From assembly GCA_036639635.1 (NCBI GenBank), contig JAVWIF010000055.1, positions 1 to 13,311 on the forward strand: a DNA stretch of 13,311 nt, written 5' to 3'. Positions 7,269 to 13,311 of this stretch are shown one piece after another (the stretch's first letter is position 1; each line of letters opens with the position of its first letter). Both the position numbers and the translations under genes were made by a program. Under the pieces are notes generated by a model. The model was not told the DNA's origin, did no database searches, and saw only the letters and a list, made by a program, of their open reading frames with translations. This DNA comes from JAVWIF01 sp036639635 (GTDB lineage Bacteria > Bacillota_I > Bacilli_A > Erysipelotrichales > Erysipelotrichaceae).

Positions 7269-7997
7269 TTATTTAAAATAGTACATACAAATACCTGCAG
7301 CTACAGCAACATTTAAGGATTCAAAGGTATCCATTTCAATATAAACACGCTCATTCGCTATATCTAGTACTTGATTGCTTACGCCTTTGCCTTCATTACC
7401 AAAGACTAAGGCAAAATTATCTGTTTTTTGTACTTCTTGTAAAGGTGTTGCTTGATGTAAGCTTGTTGCGTAAATAGAGATTCCTTTTATTTGTAGGTCT
7501 TTGATTAAAGCAAGAATATTACCTCTCATAATACGAATATGAAATAAAGCTCCTTGTGTAGATCGTATTAGTTTTTGATTATACACATCTACGCTATGTT
7601 CACTTAGTAAGACACTATCATAACCAAAGGATAAAGCACTACGAATAATGGTTCCTACGTTTCCTGGATCTTGTACATCATCTAGTACGATAATTTTATG
7701 TCCAACTTCACTTGTATCATATGTAGGATAGTTACAAATACCAATGATATAAGTACCAGATACACTTTCGCTTATCTTCTTCATGATTTCAGGCGTTACT
7801 TCATAGCTTTCAATATTTGGATAAGGATTAAGATGTCCTTGTTCAATAATAATAGTTTCTACAAGATGCGCTTTATGCGCTTCTTGTAGTAAATGTTCAC
7901 CTTCTATTAAAAACTTTTGTTCTAAATCTCGTTGTTTCTTTTCTTTATATTTAACCCATTGTTTAACTTTCGCATTGGTTAGGGATGTTATTTCCAT
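7269..7997 (-). CDS. TrmH/SpoU-family RNA 2'-O-methyltransferase (YsgA-like)
   Basis: A 242-residue SPOUT-class enzyme predicted to transfer a methyl group from SAM to a ribose 2'-OH of rRNA or tRNA. The N-terminal substrate-binding domain has FLIEGEHLLQEA (about 29-40). The trefoil-knot catalytic domain shows all three SpoU motifs: motif 1 LDDVQDPGNVGTIIRSA (105-121) with Asn113 and catalytic Arg119; motif 2 ALVFGNEGKGVS (196-207) with Glu202; motif 3 IEMDTFESLNVAVAAGI (220-236) with Ser227-Leu228-Asn229. Length and motif order match B. subtilis YsgA; the exact target nucleotide cannot be read from sequence. I start at ATG 7995-7997, preceded by AAAGGAGAG at good spacing; the frame stays open 27 codons upstream but without a ribosome binding site. 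It has a possible own promoter and a terminator. Confidence 0.92.
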   Translation of the reverse strand: MEITSLTNAKVKQWVKYKEKKQRDLEQKFLIEGEHLLQEAHKAHLVETIIIEQGHLNPYPNIESYEVTPEIMKKISESVSGTYIIGICNYPTYDTSEVGHKIIVLDDVQDPGNVGTIIRSALSFGYDSVLLSEHSVDVYNQKLIRSTQGALFHIRIMRGNILALIKDLQIKGISIYATSLHQATPLQEVQKTDNFALVFGNEGKGVSNQVLDIANERVYIEMDTFESLNVAVAAGICMYYFK

Positions 7998-8022
7998 AGG
8001 ACTCTCCTTTATTTTTGTCTTA

Positions 8023-8051
8023 AGTTTATCATTGTTTAGGGATAAGGTAAA
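8023..8051 (-). promoter_or_regulatory. Possible promoter of the RNA methyltransferase gene
   Basis: The minus strand has TTTACC (8046-8051), 17 bases, then TAAACT (8023-8028) with a TG one base upstream of the -10. It lies in the 77-base gap between the small membrane ORF and the methyltransferase start and would give a short leader. Matches are moderate in an AT-rich context. Confidence 0.35.
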
Positions 8052-8055
8052 TACT

Positions 8056-8069
8056 AAAGAGGATATAAC
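8056..8069. repeat. Left arm of a perfect 14-bp inverted repeat
   Basis: AAAGAGGATATAAC here is the exact reverse complement of 8292-8305. The arms flank the small membrane-protein ORF, 222 bases apart. This arm lies just past the ORF's stop codon. The match does not extend outward or inward beyond 14 bases. Confidence 0.7.
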
Positions 8070-8074
8070 GTTTC

Positions 8075-8260
8075 TCATTCTTTTTTTATTGATAGAAGTT
8101 TTATAACAATTCCACTATAGATAGAAGTACTACTTAAAAGAACTCCTTGTACAATAAAAGTAAATAAAGCAAACAAAACATCTAAAAGTGAGTGAATGAG
8201 GATTGTTACGTATATATAACAGGCACTTAAGAGGATACTGATTGCTAATAAGGCTCGCAC
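8075..8260 (-). CDS. Small two-helix membrane protein, unknown function
   Basis: A 61-codon ORF I do not recognise. Its product is strongly hydrophobic, with two likely transmembrane segments (about residues 3-23 and 27-53) and a short basic-acidic tail (SIKKE), which supports real coding. The start is uncertain. The frame opens with GTG at 8258-8260, immediately after an in-frame TGA, with only a weak GGAAAG upstream. The better site AGGAGAGG serves an ATG at 8271-8273 in another frame, which encodes an unremarkable 47-residue peptide ending at 8130. A one-base indel near the contig end could have split a longer gene that starts at that ATG. It lies between the ileS terminator and the methyltransferase gene, inside a 14-bp inverted repeat. 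Confidence 0.5.
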   Translation of the reverse strand: MRALLAISILLSACYIYVTILIHSLLDVLFALFTFIVQGVLLSSTSIYSGIVIKLLSIKKE

Positions 8261-8291
8261 TCATGCTTTCCATAAAGAGCCTCTCCTGTTT

Positions 8292-8305
8292 GTTATATCC
8301 TCTTT
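8292..8305. repeat. Right arm of a perfect 14-bp inverted repeat
   Basis: GTTATATCCTCTTT, exact reverse complement of 8056-8069. On the transcribed strand this arm sits just 5' of the ribosome binding site region of the small membrane ORF, so in RNA the two ends of that short message could pair. Confidence 0.7.
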
Positions 8306-8312
8306 GTAGTTT

Positions 8313-8344
8313 ATAACATGAAAAAAGAACTTGTGTAGGAAAGA
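8313..8344. repeat. 32-bp direct repeat flanking the assembly gap (left copy)
   Basis: The 32 bases directly left of the N-run are identical to 8445-8476, directly right of it. The repeat covers one half of the ileS terminator hairpin. Identical ends abutting a fixed-size gap suggest that two contigs overlap here and were not merged. Confidence 0.9.
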
Positions 8345-8444
8345 NNNNNNNNNNNNNNNNNNNNNNNNNNNNNNNNNNNNNNNNNNNNNNNNNNNNNNNN
8401 NNNNNNNNNNNNNNNNNNNNNNNNNNNNNNNNNNNNNNNNNNNN
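8345..8444. other. Assembly gap of 100 N
   Basis: Exactly 100 undetermined bases, the conventional placeholder for a gap of unknown size. Both sides carry the same 32-bp sequence. Nothing can be said about content; it may be zero or negative in length. Confidence 0.98.
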
Positions 8445-8476
8445 ATAACATGAAAAAAGAACTTGTGTAGGAAAGA
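8445..8476. repeat. 32-bp direct repeat flanking the assembly gap (right copy)
   Basis: Identical to 8313-8344. This copy continues into the complete terminator hairpin of ileS, whereas the left copy is cut by the gap. Confidence 0.9.
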
Positions 8477-8486
8477 CCACAAGTTC
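8453..8486 (-). terminator. Intrinsic terminator of ileS
   Basis: On the minus strand GAACTTGTG (8478-8486) pairs perfectly with CACAAGTTC (8459-8467) around a 10-base loop, followed by six Ts (8453-8458). It begins ten bases after the ileS stop codon. The assembly breaks in its loop, next to the gap. Confidence 0.9.
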
Positions 8487-8496
8487 TACGTTTATA

Positions 8497-11220
8497 TTAT
8501 TTTAAAACAGCAGCACAACGCTCACATAAACCATCTTCTGCACTAGAGTTTGTAATGTTCCAACATCTAGGACATACTTTACCCTCACATTTTTCAATGC
8601 TTACTTCAATAGTATCATATTTAGTAAGTTCATCAATAGAGAAGCTTACTTTTGATACGATTAACCATTGGTTAAATTTAGTTCCACAGTAAGTTTCAAT
8701 AAGTTTACGATCATCATCACTTACATGTACAAGAACATGGGCTTCTAATGATTTACCAATTACTTTAGATGCTCTAGCTTCTTCTAGTGCTTTAAAGATA
8801 TCAGTTCGTATTGCTAATAAACGTGTTACATCTTCTTTGATGTGATCAGCATTATTTATGGTTGTTACTTCAGGGAAACGTCCTAAGTGAATACTTTCAC
8901 TTTCTGTGTGGAAGAAGTCATTTACTTCTTCTGCAGTATGAACTAGAATTGGTGCCCATAAACGTACTAAGACATCAACTGCGTAATAAAGTACACTTTG
9001 TACTTGTCTACGACGTACATCGTTTTGTTTCTCAATGTATAAGATATCTTTGGTATAGTCTAAGTAATATGCACTAAAGACATTGGTCATAAGGTTTGTT
9101 AAAAGACTTGTTACATCCGCAAAACGATATTCTTTATATGCTTTTTGTACTTTACTATTAACATCACTTAATAAAGCCATCATGTATTGATCTAATAATG
9201 GTAAGCTTTCAATTGGCTGTAAGTCAGCTTTAGTAAAGTCATTTTCATTAATGTTTGCTAATAAGAAACGGAATGTATTACGTACTTTACGATAGTTCTC
9301 ACTCACTTGTTTCATCAACTCATCACTCATACTACAGTCTGCTTGATAGTCTACACTAGCTGCCCATAATCGTAAGATATCAGCTCCAAATTGTTTGGTA
9401 ATAGAACTTGGTGCTACTGCATTCCATTGTGACTTCGACATTTTAACACCTTTACCATCCATTACAAAACCATGGCTTAGTACTTGTTTATAAGGTGCTT
9501 GTCCATGTACTGCTGTACCAACAATTAAAGAAGAGTTAAACCATCCACGATATTGATCGCTTCCTTCAAAGTATAAGTCGGCGCGATATCCTAAACCTCG
9601 CTCTTGCATTGCTCCTGTATGAGAAGAACCACTATCAAACCAAACATCCATCGTATCCATTTCTTTAACAAAGATATTATTTGGTGATAACGCATTTGTA
9701 TAGCCTTCTGGTAATAAATCTTTCGCTTCTTTTTCAAACCATATAGTAGAACCATATTCTCTAAATAAATCAGCTACATGTTCAAATACTTCTGGATCCA
9801 TAATTGGTGTTTCATCTTCTGCATAGAAAATAGGAATTGGTACACCCCATGCTCTTTGACGTGAAATACACCAGTCACCACGATCAGCTATCATATTATG
9901 CATACGTTGTTGTCCCCACTTAGGAATCCAATCAACGTTATCAATTTCATTTAATAATTGTGCTCTTATTTTATCAATAGAAGCGAACCACTGCGTTGTT
10001 GCACGGAAAATAATTGGTTTCTTTGTTCTCCAGTCATGTGGATAAGAGTGGGTAATAAATTCTAATTTTAATAAAACATTCAACTCATCTAATCTCTTCG
10101 TCACTGTTTTATTTGCATCATCTACGTATTGTCCTGCTAACCAATCTCCTGCCTCACTCATCATACAACCATGCTCATCAACATTACAATAAGCAGGTAA
10201 GCCATATTTCATTCCTACAAAGAAGTCATCAGCACCAAACCCTGGTGCTGTATGAACACATCCAGTACCTGCTTCAGCAGTAACATGATCTCCTAAAATA
10301 ACTAAAGATTCTTTATCATATAAAGGATGTTGACAAGTAATCATTTCTAATTCTTTTCCTTTAAAGGTTTTGATAATATCTTTTTGTTTTAATTCGAATT
10401 TATCCCATAAAGCATCGACCATTTCTTGTAGTACGATTAACTTTCCTTTTTCACTTTGTACAAGTGCATAAGTAAAGTCTTTATTCAAACAAATAGCAAG
10501 ATTAGCTGGAATTGTCCAAGGTGTTGTTGTCCAGATAACAAAGCTTGTATCATTATCTAAAATTCCTAAACCATCTTTTACAGCAAACTTTACAAAGATG
10601 GTAGGACTTTTAATATCATGGTATTCAATCTCTGCTTCAGCAAGTGCTGACTCACTAGAAGGACTCCAGTATACTGGTTTTAATCCTTTATAGATTAAAC
10701 CTTCACTAGCCATACGACCAAAGATTTGAATTTGATGTGCTTCAAATTCTTTATTTAAAGTAATATAAGGATGATCATAGTCACCCACAACACCAAGGGA
10801 AAGAAATCCTGCTTTTTGTTTTGCGACTTGTTCTAATGCATAGTCGTAACAAAGCTTTCTAAAGTCAGCAAGTTCCATTTCTTTACGGTTATGTCCTAGC
10901 TTTTGAATCGCTGTTTCAATTGGTAATCCATGCGTATCCCATCCAGGAATAAACGGTGTCTTATAGCCTGCCATAAAGCGATTACGAACAATCACATCTT
11001 TAAGTATTTTATTTAACGCATGTCCTAAATGAATATCTCCATTTGCATAAGGAGGTCCATCATGTAAAACAAATGCTTCACATCCTTCTCTTTTTGCTAA
11101 CATCTTTTCGTATATTTCTTGTTCTTTCCATCTTTGTTGAAACTTTGGTTCTTTGCTTGGTAATTTACCTCGCATTTCAAAATCTGTTTTTGGCATGAAT
11201 AATGTGTCTTTGTATTCCAT
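8497..11220 (-). CDS. ileS: Isoleucyl-tRNA synthetase
   Basis: A 907-residue class I aminoacyl-tRNA synthetase that charges tRNA-Ile in the cytoplasm, full length for the bacterial type with a zinc-binding tail. The Rossmann fold carries HLGH (64-67) in PPYANGDIHLGH. The CP1 editing domain, which clears Val-tRNA-Ile, spans about 190-400 and includes WTTTPWTIPAN and GTGCVHTAPGFGADD. KMSKS lies at 593-597, followed by QWN instead of the usual xGN. The anticodon-binding helical domain covers about 640-800. The C-terminal zinc knuckle has Cys883, Cys886, Cys899 and Cys902. ATG start with AGGAGG nine bases upstream (about 11230-11235). It is transcribed from its own promoter through an Ile T-box leader and ends at a strong terminator, so it forms a separate unit behind sepF-ylmH-divIVA. 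Confidence 0.98.
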   Translation of the reverse strand: MEYKDTLFMPKTDFEMRGKLPSKEPKFQQRWKEQEIYEKMLAKREGCEAFVLHDGPPYANGDIHLGHALNKILKDVIVRNRFMAGYKTPFIPGWDTHGLPIETAIQKLGHNRKEMELADFRKLCYDYALEQVAKQKAGFLSLGVVGDYDHPYITLNKEFEAHQIQIFGRMASEGLIYKGLKPVYWSPSSESALAEAEIEYHDIKSPTIFVKFAVKDGLGILDNDTSFVIWTTTPWTIPANLAICLNKDFTYALVQSEKGKLIVLQEMVDALWDKFELKQKDIIKTFKGKELEMITCQHPLYDKESLVILGDHVTAEAGTGCVHTAPGFGADDFFVGMKYGLPAYCNVDEHGCMMSEAGDWLAGQYVDDANKTVTKRLDELNVLLKLEFITHSYPHDWRTKKPIIFRATTQWFASIDKIRAQLLNEIDNVDWIPKWGQQRMHNMIADRGDWCISRQRAWGVPIPIFYAEDETPIMDPEVFEHVADLFREYGSTIWFEKEAKDLLPEGYTNALSPNNIFVKEMDTMDVWFDSGSSHTGAMQERGLGYRADLYFEGSDQYRGWFNSSLIVGTAVHGQAPYKQVLSHGFVMDGKGVKMSKSQWNAVAPSSITKQFGADILRLWAASVDYQADCSMSDELMKQVSENYRKVRNTFRFLLANINENDFTKADLQPIESLPLLDQYMMALLSDVNSKVQKAYKEYRFADVTSLLTNLMTNVFSAYYLDYTKDILYIEKQNDVRRRQVQSVLYYAVDVLVRLWAPILVHTAEEVNDFFHTESESIHLGRFPEVTTINNADHIKEDVTRLLAIRTDIFKALEEARASKVIGKSLEAHVLVHVSDDDRKLIETYCGTKFNQWLIVSKVSFSIDELTKYDTIEVSIEKCEGKVCPRCWNITNSSAEDGLCERCAAVLK

Positions 11221-11242
11221 TCTACTTTTCCTCCTAATAAAA

Positions 11243-11425
11243 TAAAAAAAACATCCTTATGCTAAGGACGTCATAATAAACGCGGTACCACCTTAGTTCT
11301 TTCTTTCGAAAGCCCTCAACTTATAACGACAAGTGTATCGTATCTTCTTACTCTTTTCAGATGATCTGCTCCAAAGTGATATTTCTAATTATCCCTATAT
11401 AAACTTTCACCAATTGTTTACTCTC
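11243..11425 (-). promoter_or_regulatory. Isoleucine T-box leader of ileS
   Basis: A tRNA-sensing leader. In minus-strand order: AGAGAG at the base of stem I, the AG-bulge region GGTGAAAG, the distal ATCACTTTGGAG element, then ATCATC (11360-11365) where the specifier codon is expected; ATC is an isoleucine codon. The T-box AAGGTGGTACCGCG is intact at 11281-11294. CTAAGG (11291-11296) can pair with CCTTAG (11262-11267) to form the antiterminator, and the latter bases are also part of the terminator stem, so the two folds exclude each other. Uncharged tRNA-Ile should favour read-through into ileS. The 5' limit is inferred from the promoter. Confidence 0.95.
11244..11271 (-). terminator. T-box-controlled terminator upstream of ileS
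   Basis: ACGTCCTTA (11263-11271) pairs with TAAGGATGT (11251-11259) with one G-U pair and a 3-base loop, followed by a run of at least seven Ts (11244-11250). It is the alternative fold to the T-box antiterminator and lies about 25 bases before the ileS start codon. Confidence 0.93.
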
Positions 11426-11426
11426 T

Positions 11427-11454
11427 ATCATAGGTCTAAAATGAAACTTGTCTT
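11427..11454 (-). promoter_or_regulatory. Promoter of the ileS T-box transcript
   Basis: The minus strand has AAGACA (11449-11454), a 16-base spacer and TATGAT (11427-11432). Transcription would start near 11420, close to the 5' part of T-box stem I. It lies in the short gap after the divIVA-like gene, which has no visible terminator, so read-through from that operon may add to ileS expression. Confidence 0.55.
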
Positions 11455-11465
11455 TTTCTTAGCAT

Positions 11466-11924
11466 TTATTTTTTTAACAAATCCATATTCGGGATTTGTG
11501 GTGTTTCAAATTCATCTAAAGCTTTACGTATTGTTTCTATCTCTTCACGCATGCTTCCTTTTATATCGTTTGCTTCGTTTCCTAAGCGCGCAATTTCACT
11601 CAGTATTTCTCTTGCCATCATCAAGGATTCTCGTACAATGACATCGCCATTTTTATGTGCCGTATCAACAATCATATTTGCTTCTTTTAAAGCCAAACGT
11701 GTCATATCATAGGCTGCTTTTTCTTTTATGGCAATACTTTCGCTCAAGGCATCATACTTTTCTTGTATTTCTTCTGCATTTTTTTCATGTGTTTCTTTAA
11801 GTTTATAGGCTTGTTCCAACTTATTTGTTAAGTTCTCTATTTGTAATTCAAGGTTTTGTACATCATCATCTACTTGAAAACGATTATACCCATTTCTCAT
11901 GGTATCAAATACATGTCTTTCCAT
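11466..11924 (-). CDS. divIVA: DivIVA-like coiled-coil cell-division protein
   Basis: A 152-residue, mostly helical protein. The N-terminus (VFDTMRNGYNRFQVDDDV, about residues 5-22) resembles the DivIVA tip with its RGY-like turn, here RNGY. Two coiled-coil stretches follow (about 22-65 and 95-145), rich in Glu, Lys and Leu. DivIVA proteins bind curved membrane at poles and septa and recruit other factors. The tip is shorter and more divergent than in B. subtilis DivIVA, so it could also be a GpsB- or SepIVA-like relative. I start at ATG 11922-11924, nine bases after AAGGTAGG; a GTG three codons upstream abuts that site. The ribosome binding site overlaps the ylmH stop codon 15 bases upstream. 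Its place after sepF and ylmH supports the assignment strongly. Confidence 0.8.
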   Translation of the reverse strand: MERHVFDTMRNGYNRFQVDDDVQNLELQIENLTNKLEQAYKLKETHEKNAEEIQEKYDALSESIAIKEKAAYDMTRLALKEANMIVDTAHKNGDVIVRESLMMAREILSEIARLGNEANDIKGSMREEIETIRKALDEFETPQIPNMDLLKK

Positions 11925-11939
11925 TACCTTCACCCTACC

Positions 11940-12692
11940 TTATTGAACAACTCCTATTTCAATAACAAAACGTTCTTTTTTTGTCTTCTTCAGAACCTTT
12001 GTAAACACAAATCTACCATATCCACGTATGGAAATAGTACTATTATTATTGCATAAGTAACTTATTTGTTCAAGTACTAGATGATTAACTTTCACGCTTT
12101 TTTCGCGAATTAAGTCTTGTGCTTTGGCTCTTGATAGATTGGTAATAGCAGCTACAATACTATCTAAGCGTAAACTTGTTACATTTTTTTGAATATAGTT
12201 TCTTTTTTCTTCATATACCAGTTTTTCTTCTACTGCTTTAAAGTTTACTTTTGTTCGTTTGATTTTTGTTAAGTTACAACAAATATAATTTTCTACATCT
12301 TGACAACATATGGCATATAAATCATGTTCAATAATTAATAAATCGCCTATTTTTTCACGTTCTAATCCAATATTCATTAAGGCTCCTAAAAAATCACGAT
12401 GATCTAAGCTTCCGAAGTTTGGATTATAGCTAGCTTTTACAATACTGATAGGTATTGTTTCTTCACTTTCATAAGGGGTGAACATCATACGTACACGTTG
12501 GGCATTTTCATAACCCCCATCTTTTATGTATCGTATTGTATTTCCACAAATACGCTCTACAATGAGTGCTTCACTAGGCGTTAAAAAATGAGTAGTTAAG
12601 ATTCGTTTTTGGCGTTCCATCTGTTCTATCACATCATAGATGCGTTTTACGAATTCTTCACTACCCAAAAAATGTTCTAATGCTAAATCCAA
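11940..12692 (-). CDS. ylmH: YlmH-family S4-domain RNA-binding protein
   Basis: A 250-residue cytosolic protein. The N-terminal part (about 1-160) shows the YlmH signature LDHRDFLGALMNIGLEREKIGD (about 96-117). The S4 RNA-binding domain is at about 171-230 (LRLDSIVAAITNLSRAKAQDLI, then VKVN and GYGRFVF). In B. subtilis, YlmH binds ribosomes and takes part in rescue of stalled 50S complexes (also called RqcP2); I infer the same general role. The start is TTG at 12690-12692, served by GAGGA inside the end of sepF; the sepF stop lies three bases before it, which implies translational coupling. The ylmG (YggT-type) gene that often lies between sepF and ylmH is absent here. Confidence 0.92.
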   Translation of the reverse strand: MDLALEHFLGSEEFVKRIYDVIEQMERQKRILTTHFLTPSEALIVERICGNTIRYIKDGGYENAQRVRMMFTPYESEETIPISIVKASYNPNFGSLDHRDFLGALMNIGLEREKIGDLLIIEHDLYAICCQDVENYICCNLTKIKRTKVNFKAVEEKLVYEEKRNYIQKNVTSLRLDSIVAAITNLSRAKAQDLIREKSVKVNHLVLEQISYLCNNNSTISIRGYGRFVFTKVLKKTKKERFVIEIGVVQ

Positions 12693-12695
12693 GTA

Positions 12696-13103
12696 TTAAT
12701 CCTCTTCACTTGCATCTAAATCAATTTGTCCATGTACTGGAACATTCTTAGGTGTACATAAAATAACATTATGACCAATCTTTTGAATGCTTCCATCTAA
12801 AGCGAAAATTACACCTGTTAAAAAATCAATCGTTCTTTGTGCATAATCTCTTTGTAGTTTATGTAAATTGATAACAGCTGCTTTGTTTTCTTTTAAGCGG
12901 CGTGCAATTTCTTCTGCTTCATCAAAAGAACGTGGTTCAAATAATACCATTTTTGTGTCCTGTGGTAAATGATTCACCGCTTTTGATTTTGGTGATTCAT
13001 ATTCAGAGATAGAATGTGCTTCTTCTTCTTCACGTTCTACTTCTAATACATCGTCTTCGTCCATTGGTGCAATAAATTCTTTGAATTTTTGAGTGATACT
13101 CAT
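12696..13103 (-). CDS. sepF: Cell division protein SepF
   Basis: A 135-residue protein that binds the FtsZ C-terminal tail, bundles FtsZ filaments and ties the Z-ring to the membrane. The first ~13 residues (MSITQKFKEFIAP) form the expected amphipathic membrane-binding helix. An acidic, variable linker follows (about 14-48), then the globular SepF domain (about 50-120) with LFEPRSFDEAEEIA, VINLHKL, RTIDFLTGVIFALDGSIQKIG and ILCTPKNV. Length is slightly short for the family because of the linker. ATG start with AGGAGG at about 13111-13117. It is the first gene of the sepF-ylmH-divIVA operon behind an extended -10 promoter. Confidence 0.95.
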   Translation of the reverse strand: MSITQKFKEFIAPMDEDDVLEVEREEEEAHSISEYESPKSKAVNHLPQDTKMVLFEPRSFDEAEEIARRLKENKAAVINLHKLQRDYAQRTIDFLTGVIFALDGSIQKIGHNVILCTPKNVPVHGQIDLDASEED

Positions 13104-13130
13104 ATGGCATTCCTCCTATACAATATGTAT

Positions 13131-13139
13131 ATTTTAGCA
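13131..13139 (-). promoter_or_regulatory. Extended -10 promoter of sepF
   Basis: The minus strand reads TGCTAAAAT: -10 TAAAAT (13131-13136) with TG one base upstream. No good -35 hexamer lies at 16-18 bases. The leader would be about 20 bases and holds only the ribosome binding site. Confidence 0.5.
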
Positions 13140-13147
13140 TAAATTCT

Positions 13148-13276
13148 TCACTTTAAGAAGTTTTTTTCAATTGTTTTGCATATAATTCTCTTACGTTTGC
13201 TTAAGGTTTCTATTTTGTATTTAATAATCTGTTGGTTTACTACTTTTTTAATTCTACTTATCAGCATTTTATTCAT
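13148..13276 (-). CDS. Possible 42-residue lysine-rich peptide
   Basis: An ATG-TGA frame encoding a short, very basic peptide (MNKMLISRIKKVVNQQIIKY and on), rich in Lys and Ile, with no domain that I recognise. Its first ATG overlaps the TGA of the preceding frame as ATGA, and AGGA lies eight bases before its second Met; both are typical of coupled genes. Length and composition are close to what AT-rich non-coding DNA gives by chance, so it may not be a gene. Confidence 0.25.
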   Translation of the reverse strand: MNKMLISRIKKVVNQQIIKYKIETLSKRKRIICKTIEKNFLK

Positions 13277-13311
13277 CCTAATCTTTCAAACAACCAATCG
13301 GCACGACATAC
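13273..13311 (-). CDS. 3' end of an unidentified gene (partial)
   Basis: The last twelve codons of a frame that enters from outside the window, ending CRADWLFERLG and TGA. The residues look protein-like, and the stop overlaps a possible downstream start. A second frame (ending PIGCLKD) is also open to the edge, so the choice is not certain. The product cannot be named. Confidence 0.35.
   Translation of the reverse strand, partial: VCRADWLFERLG

Noticed and set aside
8056..8305. The 14-bp inverted repeat as terminal repeats of an insertion sequence
   Set aside because: There is no transposase between the arms, no flanking target duplication that I can see, and the interior is only a small membrane ORF.
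8313..8476. The 32-bp direct repeat as a biological tandem repeat or attachment site
   Set aside because: Exact identity up to both edges of a 100-N gap is better explained by unmerged contig ends.
304..13103. Plus-strand ORFs such as 257-457, 4303-4548, 7698-7889, 8862-9077 and 11333-11641
   Set aside because: They lie almost entirely antisense to strong minus-strand genes or the T-box leader, lack ribosome binding sites and have AT-driven, non-domain sequence.
13144..13168. Plus-strand CTTC-N7-GAAG followed by seven Ts, terminator-like
   Set aside because: The stem is only four to five base pairs and no plus-strand gene precedes it.
1..13311. CRISPR array, tRNA or rRNA gene, prophage or integrase
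   Set aside because: No regularly spaced repeats, cloverleaf sequence, rRNA segments or recombinase-like ORF were seen on either strand.

Overview
The window is an AT-rich stretch of a low-GC Gram-positive (Bacillota) chromosome, and every supportable gene lies on the minus strand, so transcription runs from right to left. The order sepF - ylmH - divIVA - ileS, a canonical isoleucine T-box, TasA/BsaA-type SipW substrates and a sortase-type anchor all fit Bacillota. An erysipelotrichal or clostridial relative is my best guess from overall gene style, but I cannot fix the genus. There is one 100-N assembly gap (8345-8444).

Right part (13311 to 8453), housekeeping and cell division: the last codons of an unidentified gene, a doubtful 42-codon lysine-rich ORF, then a compact operon with its own extended -10 promoter: sepF (FtsZ-bundling/membrane tether), ylmH (S4-domain ribosome-associated RNA-binding protein) and a divergent divIVA-like coiled-coil gene. 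ileS follows with its own promoter, an Ile T-box leader with mutually exclusive antiterminator and terminator helices, and a strong intrinsic terminator.

Middle part (about 8345 to 7209): the assembly gap, with identical 32-bp sequence on both sides that looks like an unmerged contig overlap; a 61-codon two-helix membrane protein flanked by a perfect 14-bp inverted repeat; a SpoU/TrmH-type (YsgA-like) RNA 2'-O-methyltransferase gene; and its terminator.

Left part (about 7135 to 208), cell-surface operon of five genes behind one extended -10 promoter: (i) a 1190-residue secreted multidomain protein (lectin-like N-terminal domain, DUF11-like domains, Cna-B-like C-terminal domain, no membrane anchor); (ii) a small TasA/BsaA-like protein with a SipW-type signal peptide, whose best Shine-Dalgarno points to an AUU codon; (iii) SipW, the ER-type signal peptidase; (iv) a second TasA/BsaA-like protein; (v) a membrane/wall protein with a PPNTG sorting signal. 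A 13-bp perfect hairpin closes the operon. The simplest reading is an extracellular fibre or biofilm-matrix system: SipW matures two matrix subunits, the PPNTG protein supplies a covalent anchor, and the large protein is a secreted adhesin or accessory factor. The leftmost ~200 bases hold no gene that I can see.
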